A stretch of 52,226 nt of DNA from an uncultured Selenomonadales bacterium. Lineage in GTDB: Bacteria; Bacillota; Negativicutes; Selenomonadales; Selenomonadaceae. The position numbers and the translations under genes were made by a program. The notes beneath the pieces are model-generated. The model made no database searches. It saw nothing but the letters and a program-made list of their open reading frames with translations, and was not told the origin of the DNA. How positions within the stretch are numbered: the stretch's first letter is position 1; every line of letters starts with the position of its first letter. This document shows, piece by piece, positions 7,920 to 15,700 of this stretch. The DNA is taken from positions 1-52,226 of the forward strand of contig CAMHCS010000017.1 in assembly GCA_946183785.1 (NCBI GenBank), read 5' to 3'.

Positions 7920-7956
7920 AAAAATCCTCCTTTCACAGTTTGAAAGAAGGATTTTT
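7920..7956. terminator. bidirectional terminator between converging genes
   Basis: A 15-bp stem (7920-7934 with 7942-7956, one mismatch, 7-nt loop) starts with an A-run and ends with a T-run. It serves the integrase on the plus strand and the 154-aa gene on the minus strand. Confidence 0.75.
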
Positions 7957-7971
7957 AAAATTACAGCCGAT

Positions 7972-8436
7972 TCAAATATCTGTTGCACTTAATGGTGTTG
8001 AGTTCAACGGCGGCAGAGTCTCGGAAATAAATGCACTCGCACTGACTCCAGCCTTTTGAGCGGCTTTAAGCAATGCGGCTGCCTTGGCTTTCGTGAGTGT
8101 AATCGTCATCTCGACGATGTCATCGCCATCATTTTCCTTTGACTCGCCAAACTCATCAATATAATCATCGCCGCTAAGGTTCTTTTCAGCCCACTCTCGC
8201 GCGTCCTCAAACGTGAGCGGGACAATTTTGACACCTTTCGTGCTGGCACCGTTGTAGAACTCGGCGTACTGCGTCAGGCCTCCGCCGAAGCCGAACAAGA
8301 AATACTCCCCGGTCCGCTTGCGATATAGAGTTTCCTCGAGGTAATTAAAATCGGTCTGGTCAAGGTCGTTGCACCACCAGCCGACCTGTGTCGCCTTTGT
8401 TGTGTCGTAAACCTTACGATTAATTACCTTTTTCAT
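7972..8436 (-). CDS. hypothetical mobile-element protein, 154 aa
   Basis: Starts MKKVINRKVYDTTKA and contains ETLYRKRTGEYFLFGFGGGL and REWAEKNLSGDDYIDEFGE, which I recognise as the hallmark of a small conserved family common on conjugative elements of Firmicutes, function unknown. The C-terminal extension (ITLTKAKAAALLKAAQKAGVSASAFI) looks like a ribbon-helix-helix or CopG-like segment added to that family, which would suggest DNA binding. GGAGGGATTATC precedes the ATG. Downstream lies the shared terminator at 7920-7956. Confidence 0.7.
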   Translation of the reverse strand: MKKVINRKVYDTTKATQVGWWCNDLDQTDFNYLEETLYRKRTGEYFLFGFGGGLTQYAEFYNGASTKGVKIVPLTFEDAREWAEKNLSGDDYIDEFGESKENDGDDIVEMTITLTKAKAAALLKAAQKAGVSASAFISETLPPLNSTPLSATDI

Positions 8437-8485
8437 GATAATCCCTCCAATGAATTAGTTTTTAAGAATCCTACACGAGTTAATC

Positions 8486-8580
8486 TCATGAGATTTTTGC
8501 AAGACGCCAAGAAACATAAGCAGTTTCTGTAGGCAAAAACGCGTTCTTTTCGTAAGTTGGTGGTATCGTCAAATATTCAT
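8486..8580 (-). pseudogene. small gene with a probable one-base deletion after the start
   Basis: ACGAGGAGGTGTTAGT precedes ATG-AAT-ATT-TGA, which stops after three codons. One base out of frame the text reads LTIPPTYEKNAFLPTETAY followed by VSWRLAKIS and a stop, which is protein-like. Inserting a single T after the third codon restores MNI-LTIPPTYEK. Alternatively translation begins at the TTG at 8570-8572, 14 bases from the strong ribosome site. It lies just upstream of, and in line with, the 154-aa gene. Confidence 0.4.
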
Positions 8581-8842
8581 ACTAACACCTCCTCGTATCC
8601 ATAATCTACTAGGTTTGGTTTATCCTAATTCGTATTTTAATGCAAAAAATCTTTCTTGTGTTAAAAAATCTTTTGAAAAATCGTTATTTGATCATGATTT
8701 CTTTTACAACCATCAAAGCCAAAAAGATTGTAAATGAACCAGCCCATTAATCCCCCGTCGAAGAAAGGGCGAATGGAATAAGCGCAAGCGTTGCCCAGGG
8801 TGCCAGAAAAAGATTATGGCGCCCCCATGCCGGGCGCACCGC
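8581..8842. other. gap without a recognised gene
   Basis: AT-rich upstream region of the minus-strand pair at 8486 and 7972; it presumably carries their promoter, but no clear -35/-10 pair was found. A small hairpin, GCGCCC...GGGCGC, lies at about 8820-8837. Confidence 0.4.
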
Positions 8843-8872
8843 AAAAAGAGACCGCTCTTGCAGTCTCTTTTT
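8843..8872 (-). terminator. terminator of the 67-aa gene
   Basis: AAAAAGAGAC pairs perfectly with GTCTCTTTTT across a 10-nt loop. It lies about 50 bases past the stop of the minus-strand gene at 8921-9124 and can act both ways. Confidence 0.75.
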
Positions 8873-8920
8873 GTCTTGGCTCATTGAGTTATCGGTCAAT
8901 GATGGGATTCCCTGAAGTGA

Positions 8921-9124
8921 TCAATAATCACACACATCGAAGAAATCTGGCTCGTTACCATCAATCGAAAGAATGGTGCCGACGCCACTCAAGCCTAGAA
9001 CATTCTCGAAATAATGGCGCGAAATCGGATTCACAACTACATAGAAGCCACGTCCGTATTCATCAAAATCAGACTTCTTCATGCCGAGAGCGAGCAAATC
9101 CTTTTTAATCTTTTCCAGATTCAT
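8921..9124 (-). CDS. hypothetical protein, 67 aa
   Basis: Starts MNLEKIKKDLLALGMKKSDF and continues YGRGFYVVVNPISRHYF and ...GVGTILSIDGNEPDFFD. I recognise this as a small conserved orphan family seen on Firmicute mobile elements; no function is known. AAAGGGGG precedes this ATG, so the longer frame starting at 9151 is not used. It probably forms its own transcript, ending at the hairpin 8843-8872. Confidence 0.65.
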   Translation of the reverse strand: MNLEKIKKDLLALGMKKSDFDEYGRGFYVVVNPISRHYFENVLGLSGVGTILSIDGNEPDFFDVCDY

Positions 9125-9549
9125 TATGCATACCCCCTTTGTGCTAGCCAAGGAACTATCGCGGCAGAAGACCTCCTTTCCGATAGGGTGAGGTGATTGT
9201 ACTACAAGAAGGCGATCCGCCGCAGGAATTTCTGAGAGTGGCGCAAATCATTCATCAAAGAGTCCCGAAAGCCGAACCGCCTTGGCTAACATCTGGCATG
9301 CGCAAAAATTCCAGCGCAATTATTTCTGACATCGTACAATGGCGTCATCAGGGTTAGCCAAGAGACACCCTCTACTGAACAAGTCCCCCTTCCGCCCTTG
9401 CATTGTCATAAAAAAGCGATAGCGCGAGGGCGTTTTTATGAATTCCCAAAATGTGGTCTTTTTGGTGAACGCACCTAGGAAAACCGGGATGGTGATTTTT
9501 CGCGCACGCTATCGCTAAAAATCTGTCCCCAAAAGTACAACGACTTTTT
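9125..9549. other. intergenic stretch with an orphan ribosome site and palindromes
   Basis: On the minus strand GGAAAGGAGGTC (near 9170) is not followed by a start codon, as if a gene had been lost. TAGCCAA words occur at 9145, 9282 and 9355, and GCGATAGCGCGAGGGCG with a T-run occurs at about 9416-9437. No gene is visible. Confidence 0.4.
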
Positions 9550-9558
9550 TGCTACAAT
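9550..9558 (+). promoter_or_regulatory. extended -10 promoter TGCTACAAT
   Basis: Lies 20 bases before the ATG of the serine recombinase; same extended form as at 2181, 5770 and 6984. Confidence 0.5.
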
Positions 9559-9578
9559 CTATTGTAGGAGGTGGGAAA

Positions 9579-10211
9579 ATGGCAAAGAAACTTTGGGGCT
9601 ATGCACGAGTTTCGACAAGAGAGCAGAATCTAGAGCGCCAGCTTTTCGAGCTACGAAAATATGTCAAGCAAGAAGATATCTTTTCAGATATGCTGTCCGG
9701 CAAGGACTTCGAGCGCCCTCAATATCAGAAACTCAAAGGATTGGTGCGTGAGGGGGATGAAATCTACATCAAAAGTATCGACCGCCTTGGCCGCAACAAA
9801 GAAGGAATCAAAGACGAGCTTCAATACTTCAAAAAGCATGGAGTCATAGTTCACATCATTGATTTTCCACAAACGATGGTCAGCGTAGAGGACGAACGCA
9901 CCAAATCCGTGATGGATTTACTGACGAACCTGCTGATAGAGGTCTTCGGCTTTGTTGCTGAGGAGGAGCGCAAGATGATTCGAACGCGCCAAGCCGAAGG
10001 GATTGAGACGTGGAGACGAACAGGACAAACAAAATCCGGTCGTCCATACGGGCGCCCGAGGAAAGAGATTCCTCAGAAGACATGGGACGATGTGAACTCG
10101 CTGATTCGCGAAAAGCGTATTAAAACCAAGCAAGCGTGGGCGCTCTTGGGAGTGTCGAAGAATACATATTACCGTTTATTGCGTCGGAAAAAGTCTGACG
10201 CCGCAGATTAA
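9579..10211 (+). CDS. serine recombinase (resolvase/invertase family)
   Basis: The 210-aa protein opens with WGYARVSTREQNLERQ, the resolvase N-terminal motif with catalytic Ser12. It continues with SGKDFERPQYQKL, RLGRNKEGI and the E helix (FGFVAEEERKMIRTRQAEGI). The region GRPYGRPRKEIP leads to a C-terminal helix-turn-helix (KTKQAWALLGVSKNTYYRLLRRKK). Length and order match small resolvase/invertases. The ATG at 9579 is used because GTAGGAGGTGGG precedes it. It would cut and rejoin DNA at short inverted sites; the many GCGAGAGCGC palindromes nearby are possible but unproven targets. A palindromic terminator follows at 10219-10257. Confidence 0.9.
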   Translation: MAKKLWGYARVSTREQNLERQLFELRKYVKQEDIFSDMLSGKDFERPQYQKLKGLVREGDEIYIKSIDRLGRNKEGIKDELQYFKKHGVIVHIIDFPQTMVSVEDERTKSVMDLLTNLLIEVFGFVAEEERKMIRTRQAEGIETWRRTGQTKSGRPYGRPRKEIPQKTWDDVNSLIREKRIKTKQAWALLGVSKNTYYRLLRRKKSDAAD

Positions 10212-10218
10212 ACATAAC

Positions 10219-10257
10219 CGCTCTCGCGTCAATGATAGCGCGAGGGCGATCTTCGTT
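10219..10257 (+). terminator. terminator after the serine recombinase
   Basis: CGCTCTCGCG (10219-10228) pairs with CGCGAGGGCG (10239-10248), one G-T pair, followed by ATCTTCGTTTTT. It is a member of the dispersed palindrome family. Confidence 0.65.
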
Positions 10258-10557
10258 TTTCTAGCCAAGCAATCCTTCCGATAAAAATGTGCGCTCTCGC
10301 GAAAATCCCTGCGCGAAGAATCCATCTGAGATTGCCGAAGGCGAAAGTGGTGCCAACAAGCTCCATATTCTTACTGAGTGTTAATTGCTTGATTTTATGC
10401 GGGATTGAGAGAAGCAAAGCGTAATAAAATCGTAATAAAAAATCCGCGAGAAGCAAATTTTCGCGGATTTTTTGAACTATTTGACTTTAGAGAGCCTGTA
10501 AAATCAAGGGGACTATTTATAAAAACTTATTTGAAGTCCTGACAGGTTTTTGGATAA
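10258..10557. other. boundary between the accessory region and the peptide locus
   Basis: No gene is visible. It holds another GCGCTCTCGCG word (10291), a doubled CGTAATAAAA word (about 10421-10440) and the hairpin at 10436-10473. Confidence 0.45.
10436..10473. terminator. bidirectional terminator
   Basis: AATCCGCGA pairs with TCGCGGATT, flanked by A- and T-runs. On the minus strand it lies past the end of the first leader-peptide gene. Confidence 0.7.
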
Positions 10558-10926
10558 TCATATTATTTTTATATCGTCGCTTACTTTATACTTCTGCCTC
10601 AGTAAGGACATGACCTGATCGTGGCTAAGCTGCCTGTATGTGGTCTTTCCGCCTTCCGTGACCTTCTGCCAATAGGTGTTTCCCATGACCTCATCCCAAC
10701 GAAGGCAGGAGGCAGGGGAGTTCGGGTCCCCCGGGCAAGTCCAGATAAGGCCGATGTCCTTGGACAGTTGTTCCTTAAGTCTGTTCATCCCTGCTTTCCC
10801 TTGATTCGGCAGGACAGCTACGTAGTCATAGAAAGAATCCAGATCATAGATTTCCTTAATAGAGCCTCCGGACACTCCGTCCAATTCCGCATCGTTCATG
10901 CGCTTGTTCATCAATTCGTTTGCCAT
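10558..10926 (-). CDS. double-glycine-leader exported peptide, 122 aa
   Basis: Residues 1-21 (MANELMNKRM...ELDGVSGG) form a leader ending in Gly-Gly, the cut site of C39 peptidase-ABC exporters; the exporter is at 23993-26209. The core of about 101 residues is long for a class II bacteriocin. It shares with the products at 11032 and 14977 an opening E-x-Y-(D/E)-x4-FY pattern and the closing LSHDQVMSLLRQKYK pattern, so the three are paralogues. The core has two cysteines (CPGDPNSPASC). AAAAGGGAG precedes the ATG, and a dedicated promoter lies at 10979-11007. Activity (bacteriocin, signal or effector) is inferred only. Confidence 0.75.
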   Translation of the reverse strand: MANELMNKRMNDAELDGVSGGSIKEIYDLDSFYDYVAVLPNQGKAGMNRLKEQLSKDIGLIWTCPGDPNSPASCLRWDEVMGNTYWQKVTEGGKTTYRQLSHDQVMSLLRQKYKVSDDIKII

Positions 10927-10978
10927 TTTCGTTATCTCCCTTTTGTAATGTCATATTCTCTTTTTCCTTTCATACGTA

Positions 10979-11007
10979 TATATACGCGAGCCGGAAAAAT
11001 GTGACAA
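10979..11007 (-). promoter_or_regulatory. peptide-locus promoter, copy 1
   Basis: TTGTCA (11002-11007) and TATATA (10979-10984), 17-bp spacer containing TTTTTCCGGCTCGCG. Same architecture and spacer text as the copies at 11385, 15965 and 19198. Confidence 0.65.
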
Positions 11008-11031
11008 GTTTTTGAAAATGCAGTGATTCTT

Positions 11032-11334
11032 TTATTTCCCGTACTTTTTGTGAAGCATATCCATGATCTCGGCGTGGGAATATTTCTTGTGCCTGTCATA
11101 GTAACGATTCTTGGAATCGTCGCTGTTATCCTGAATATTCAAGGCAACGCTGATGTCAAAATCACGATTCAACAAAATGCATGCTTTCCTCGCCGCAGCC
11201 TCGATGTTGGTCGGCATCTCGACCCCTTTCGACTTGTAGAATTTGATGATATCATACGTCTCTATCCTCGTCCCGCCGGACACCTGCACCAATTCGTCCT
11301 CGTTCATCGTCTTGTCCATCAATTCTTCTGCCAT
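11032..11334 (-). CDS. double-glycine-leader exported peptide, 100 aa
   Basis: The leader MAEELMDKTMNEDELVQVSG-G ends at residue 21, followed by a 79-residue core opening TRIETYDIIKFY and closing KKYSHAEIMDMLHKKYGK, the same start and end patterns as the products at 10558 and 14977. One Cys lies in the core (KACILL). The start at 11334 is preceded by AAAAAGGAGGTAACG; the longer frame to 11379 runs through the untranslated leader and promoter and is not used. It has its own promoter copy at 11385-11413. It should be exported and trimmed by the C39 exporter; target unknown. Confidence 0.75.
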   Translation of the reverse strand: MAEELMDKTMNEDELVQVSGGTRIETYDIIKFYKSKGVEMPTNIEAAARKACILLNRDFDISVALNIQDNSDDSKNRYYDRHKKYSHAEIMDMLHKKYGK

Positions 11335-11384
11335 TTTCGTTACCTCCTTTTTAATGTTGCCGTTGCTTTTTCCCTTCATCCGTA

Positions 11385-11413
11385 TATATGCGCGAGCCGA
11401 AAAATCCTGACAG
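11385..11413 (-). promoter_or_regulatory. peptide-locus promoter, copy 2
   Basis: CTGTCA (11408-11413) and CATATA (11385-11390), 17-bp spacer with GGATTTTTCGGCTCGCG. Confidence 0.65.
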
Positions 11414-11461
11414 GATTTTGGGGATAAATTTTATAATTCGATATCCGAGGCTTCCCGCAGA

Positions 11462-14400
11462 TCACCACATCCGCCGCAGCGTCAGCGCGCACATCATGTC
11501 CTTGTCGTGGGCGCCTTTTTGCAGCGTCGCGTCGCCCGCCAGCCACCAGCCGGGCGCGAACTCCGCCTCGCCGCCCAGGCTCACGACGAAATGCGTTTTA
11601 TCCTGCTCGTTCCGCATTTCGTAGCTCGACGCCTCGTCGCCGACATAGCCGAAGGTCAGCTTCGGATCCGCGCCCGTGAACGCGTGCTTCACGCCGAGGC
11701 GCAGCGCGTAGCTGCCGTTCGCAAGGTAACGCTTACACTCAAAGCCGAGGCCGCCCGCGAAGTAGGTGTTCCTCGCGCTCGAAACCCGTTGGCCGAAGAC
11801 GCCCGCGCCGCTCTCGGTGTAGCCGTCCTGCCAGAGCTCGGAAAGCTGCATATTGGCATAGGGGCTGAGATGCCACGGCGTATCCTTGCTCGCGTGAAGA
11901 TCGTACTTATATTCGCCGCCCAGCTCTAGGATACGGCTGTCGTAGTTCGCTTTCGGGAACAGACCGAGGCCGGCGATGCTCCGCGAGAGGTCGTTCCTGA
12001 GCCAGCCGTAGTCGAGATAGACGAAGCCCACGTGAGGGCCGCCGCTGTAACCGCCGTAGAAACCAAACCGCGTGTCCTTTATCTCGTTCCGCGCACCCGT
12101 GTCGGCAAAACCCACCGTGCCATAGCTGACAAACGCGCCCGCGCGCCACGCCTTGCTATAGGCGCGGTCCCAGCCTACTGCGAAGGACGTGCCGTGATAG
12201 TACGCGCCGCCCTTAAGGTCGCCCCAGTTCTTCGCCGTCTTGAACCAAAAATCGTTGTCCACGGGCTGCGGCAGCTTCATCGGAACCGTGACCGCTTTTT
12301 CCTCTCCCTCGTCAAGGCTCTCGGCGGGAATCTTCACGTCCACGGGCTTCGTCACGAAGGCTTCGGCGAGCCGTAAGGAAACGATGTGCCCGGTCATCGC
12401 GCTGGTCTGCGCGAGGTTCATATTTTGCGCCGACACGTTCGACGAGATGGAGGAAAGCGCCGCTATCGCGCCCGGCGCATCGAGATCGAACAACGGGCGC
12501 ATTTCCCCCTCGCGCGGGTCGTCCACATTGTCGAGGGCCCTTTGCATAGCAGCCATCGCGTCGAAAGTCTCGTTGATCCTCTCATCCGACGTGCCGAGAT
12601 TGTTCGACGCCGTCACCGAAACCGTGATGGCATCGTCTTCCACGGTCACCACCTCGCTGAGCATACCGTTGAGGGGGCTGTTGCCTGCGTTCTTCGGAGT
12701 GCCCGTAACATTTTCCGCGGTGAGGACGGTGAATTTCTCGCCGGGCAATATGTCCTCCACTTCGATGGTAGAGCCTTCCACGTCCGCCGTCCCCTGCACT
12801 TTGAACTGCGAATTGATAACGGTACCGTTTTCCTCATTGACGACGCTGATCAGCTTGCCGTCGGAGTCGAGATGTGCCGCCTGCAAATTGCCTTTCCCGT
12901 CCGCGTCGCCCGCCACGGCAATATTGCGATTGTAGAGCGTGCCGCCAATGACGCCGCTTCCTTTGATGACGCCTTCCTTGACGCTGTAGGCGTCGCCCGC
13001 CACCGAGCCGTTGATGCCGTTGATAAGGAGCGTTCCCTTCTCGACGATGCTGGCCCCCTGATAGGTGTTTTCCCCGGAGAGGGTCAGGCTGCCCGCTCCC
13101 GTTTTCAGAAGCCCCACATGAAGCCCCGCCAGTCCGCTTTTATCGACCTCTTCATTGAATTCATCGATGTAATCCTGTATGACTTGAGGGTGCGGCCAGG
13201 TGTTCGTCGTGTAATATTTGTGCCGCGCTCTCAGGTCTGCCTCCTCGCTGTCGGCCTCGAGATAGCCTGCGCGGATTTCGCGGATGACGTTCGACCATTC
13301 CGAGTCATAGCCCGCCGTGTCAACGGTGTAAAGCGCCTGCTCTGTCTCTTTCCCCAGCACCGTATAGTCGCCGCTGATATCGTCCGCAGACAGCCGACGG
13401 GCGTTCAGTGCCGCCAGGCCGCGCACGGCTTTCCCCACGTCGAGAACCCCTTGCCCGACGAGGGCCTCCATCGGGACGTTGTAATAGGGAACCACCTCGC
13501 AGTTGGGATTATCGAAGGCCCTTTGCAAAACACTGTATGGATAAGCATTCGTGTCCCGGTCCTTCTCCTCCAGGAGTTTTTGGATATCCTTACGCAGCTC
13601 ACTTTTCGTCTTAGGGTTTTCGGGCGGCTTGGTATCAATGTAGAAGATATTGACCTTGTTACGTCTTTGATAGGAAACGACATAGCCGTTTGTGGCGGAG
13701 ACGTCGTTCAGGTTGCCAGTGGACAGCAGCACGTCGCCGATCTGCTTGGCGCTCAGATAGGGGAACGCCTGCTGGACGAGAGCCGCGCCGCCCGCCACGA
13801 ACGGCGTGGCCATGGAAGTGCCGCTCATGGGGACGTTCAGCACGCCATCTTTCGCAAAGTTCGCGTTGGTGGACAGGATATTGGTACCGGGGGCGGCCAA
13901 CGTATAGTCCTCCGCGTAGCAGGCTAAATTGGAAAAAATGCCCATGAGCTGCGTCCCGGATATTTCCCCATCCGGACCGCGCTTGACTATGTCGTCAAGG
14001 GCCGTCACCGCAATGACGTGGTCCTCCGCCTCGTCATACAGCGAGGCGGAAAGCGCCTGGGCGTTCCCTTCGGGGCGTCCGACGTTGCCCGCCGCGAACA
14101 TCAGCAGCTTGTCCGCCTCCGCCGCAGCGTAAATGGAGTCCATGCAGTCGCCCGCGTGTTCCTTCACATATTCCCGATACGCCTCAAGACTGTCGAAGTT
14201 ATTCAAATAAATACGGTACGACCATGAATTGTTGATGACCTTCACATCTTTCATCGAAAGATAGGGCTCAAAGGTGGAATAGCCCGGATCCACGCGGAAA
14301 CGGTTCCTGCTGATATACTCTCCGTACACCGCCCCCGGGACCTCCGCCTCAAAGGCGACGCCATGCATCCCGACGCCGTTCCTGTCGGCGGCGGCGATAC

Positions 14401-14779
14401 CGGCTACATGCGTCCCGTGGGTGACCTTATCCCAGCCGTATTCCTCTATCGTATAGAACGGCGGGCGGCCAAGGACATCGCTGAACTTCGCCTCGTTCAG
14501 CATGGAGGAGTCGCTCTTGCCCGAAAAATCCGGATGCTTGAAATTGACCGGCGAATCGCACACGCCGAGGCGGATGCCCTTGCCCGTGAAGCCAAGATCG
14601 TATGCCGCCGCCGCGTTGACGATATCCAGCCCCCTCGACGCAAAATATTCCGGCGTCTTCCAGTCCGCTTCCGCCGCATAGGCAAAGGACGGCGCCGTCG
14701 CCAGCCCCGCCAATATCAGCGCCGCGAGGCGCCGCGTTGCTTTTCCGTTGAGTTTTTGCGTTCCATGCTTCTTCATCAT
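11462..14779 (-). CDS. subtilisin-like serine protease autotransporter
   Basis: The 1105-aa protein has a signal peptide (to about residue 36, SFAYAAEA). An S8 peptidase domain follows with Asp75 (GVCDSPVN), His121 (THGTHVAGIAA), Asn232 (AAGNVG) and Ser322 (MSGTSMATP). A passenger-associated repeat segment comes next (LLKTGAGSLTLSGENTYQG, about 555-610). The C-terminal autotransporter barrel of about 280 residues ends in RRMW, an aromatic C terminus typical of barrels. It would be displayed or released at the cell surface. AGGAGAGACA precedes the ATG. It lies between leader-peptide genes on the same strand, so a role in maturing or degrading the exported peptides is possible but only inferred. 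The barrel confirms a diderm host. Confidence 0.92.
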   Translation of the reverse strand: MMKKHGTQKLNGKATRRLAALILAGLATAPSFAYAAEADWKTPEYFASRGLDIVNAAAAYDLGFTGKGIRLGVCDSPVNFKHPDFSGKSDSSMLNEAKFSDVLGRPPFYTIEEYGWDKVTHGTHVAGIAAADRNGVGMHGVAFEAEVPGAVYGEYISRNRFRVDPGYSTFEPYLSMKDVKVINNSWSYRIYLNNFDSLEAYREYVKEHAGDCMDSIYAAAEADKLLMFAAGNVGRPEGNAQALSASLYDEAEDHVIAVTALDDIVKRGPDGEISGTQLMGIFSNLACYAEDYTLAAPGTNILSTNANFAKDGVLNVPMSGTSMATPFVAGGAALVQQAFPYLSAKQIGDVLLSTGNLNDVSATNGYVVSYQRRNKVNIFYIDTKPPENPKTKSELRKDIQKLLEEKDRDTNAYPYSVLQRAFDNPNCEVVPYYNVPMEALVGQGVLDVGKAVRGLAALNARRLSADDISGDYTVLGKETEQALYTVDTAGYDSEWSNVIREIRAGYLEADSEEADLRARHKYYTTNTWPHPQVIQDYIDEFNEEVDKSGLAGLHVGLLKTGAGSLTLSGENTYQGASIVEKGTLLINGINGSVAGDAYSVKEGVIKGSGVIGGTLYNRNIAVAGDADGKGNLQAAHLDSDGKLISVVNEENGTVINSQFKVQGTADVEGSTIEVEDILPGEKFTVLTAENVTGTPKNAGNSPLNGMLSEVVTVEDDAITVSVTASNNLGTSDERINETFDAMAAMQRALDNVDDPREGEMRPLFDLDAPGAIAALSSISSNVSAQNMNLAQTSAMTGHIVSLRLAEAFVTKPVDVKIPAESLDEGEEKAVTVPMKLPQPVDNDFWFKTAKNWGDLKGGAYYHGTSFAVGWDRAYSKAWRAGAFVSYGTVGFADTGARNEIKDTRFGFYGGYSGGPHVGFVYLDYGWLRNDLSRSIAGLGLFPKANYDSRILELGGEYKYDLHASKDTPWHLSPYANMQLSELWQDGYTESGAGVFGQRVSSARNTYFAGGLGFECKRYLANGSYALRLGVKHAFTGADPKLTFGYVGDEASSYEMRNEQDKTHFVVSLGGEAEFAPGWWLAGDATLQKGAHDKDMMCALTLRRMW

Positions 14780-14976
14780 TGTCTCTCCTATGGTCGATTC
14801 ATCGTTTTCTTTGCTTTTCGCTTCTTGGTCTTCCCAGCATCACGAGATTTCCGGACGCCGCCTGACTTACCTGATCAATATTTCCGATACTTAAAATATG
14901 TCACTGTTCATTTACGTGTCCTCGAATTGCCGGAACGTTCTACTCCGACTTCGGATATAGGGTCCGACACGCCTCA

Positions 14977-15318
14977 TCAGCCCTTGTATTTCTTGCGGAG
15001 CATTTGCATGATCTCCTGGTGGTTATATTTCTTTCCCTTGATGGTGTACCAGTTGGGTTCAACGTTATGCAACGCGGAACGCGCCTCGTTCATCTTGGAG
15101 ACAGGAATCGATTCATCCCATTCAACCCCCAGGTCTTTAGCCAACTGATCACGAATCCCATTGGCCACATCTACCCAGTTCCTGGCTTTCTCCCGGCAGT
15201 CATGCCCATGGTCCTCATAAAAATACATCAGTTCATAAAGTTCAGCTCTGGTACCCCCCGCTACCTTGTCCAGTTGATCTTCGTCCATAACCTTATCCAT
15301 CAATTCCTCGTTTGCCAT
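14977..15318 (-). CDS. double-glycine-leader exported peptide, 113 aa
   Basis: The leader MANEELMDKVMDEDQLDKVAG-G ends at residue 22. The core (91 residues) opens TRAELYELMYFYEDHG and closes KKYNHQEIMQMLRKKYKG, matching its paralogues at 10558 and 11032; a single Cys follows DHGHD. AAAGGAGGAGAAG precedes the ATG. It is the last of a run with 15701 and 15373, probably transcribed from the promoter at 15965-15993. Between its stop and the autotransporter start are about 200 bases with no visible gene. Confidence 0.75.
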   Translation of the reverse strand: MANEELMDKVMDEDQLDKVAGGTRAELYELMYFYEDHGHDCREKARNWVDVANGIRDQLAKDLGVEWDESIPVSKMNEARSALHNVEPNWYTIKGKKYNHQEIMQMLRKKYKG

Positions 15319-15372
15319 TTTCTTCTCCTCCTTTGCCTTTTCCGAAAGTATCCAAACTCAGGGAACAAGGGA

Positions 15373-15684
15373 TTAATCGGGGAGCGGCGCTTCGGTCACC
15401 TCGATGATCTTGTAGCCCCTCTTACGGTAAAGCTCCTTCATGTTTTTGAGATATCGCTCATTGATCATACACGCTTTCTTCCATTTCTGCAGCTTCCTAA
15501 TGCCGGCCACATTACCTTCCTTCAGCAGCTTATCCAGTACTTCCTGGCTTCCCTGATAGTCGCCGTAGTAACCGTCAATAATCCCCAGCCTTGTATGGGT
15601 GATAATCATTACCTTCGCTCCGCCCACGACGTTGTCCAGCTCTTCCTCAGTCATCATTTTTGCCATCATTTCTTCGTTTGCCAT
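15373..15684 (-). CDS. double-glycine-leader exported protein, 103 aa, divergent core
   Basis: The leader MANEEMMAKMMTEEELDNVVG-G (22 residues) is nearly the same as in the other peptides, but the core (AKVMIITHTRLGIIDGYYGDY...) is different: basic in the middle (RKLQKWKKACM) and without the closing H-x-x-(I/V)-M-x-x-L motif. AAAGGGAAGGGG precedes the ATG. It lies between the 75-aa and the 113-aa genes on one probable transcript. It should use the same exporter; function unknown. Confidence 0.7.
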   Translation of the reverse strand: MANEEMMAKMMTEEELDNVVGGAKVMIITHTRLGIIDGYYGDYQGSQEVLDKLLKEGNVAGIRKLQKWKKACMINERYLKNMKELYRKRGYKIIEVTEAPLPD

Positions 15685-15700
15685 TTTGTTCCCCTTCCCT

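Noticed and set aside
12386..13927. 513-aa open frame opposite the autotransporter, and similar long frames opposite uvrC and the DUF512 gene
   Set aside because: They are mirror frames of GC-rich genes on the other strand; rich in Arg/His, without ribosome sites or domains.
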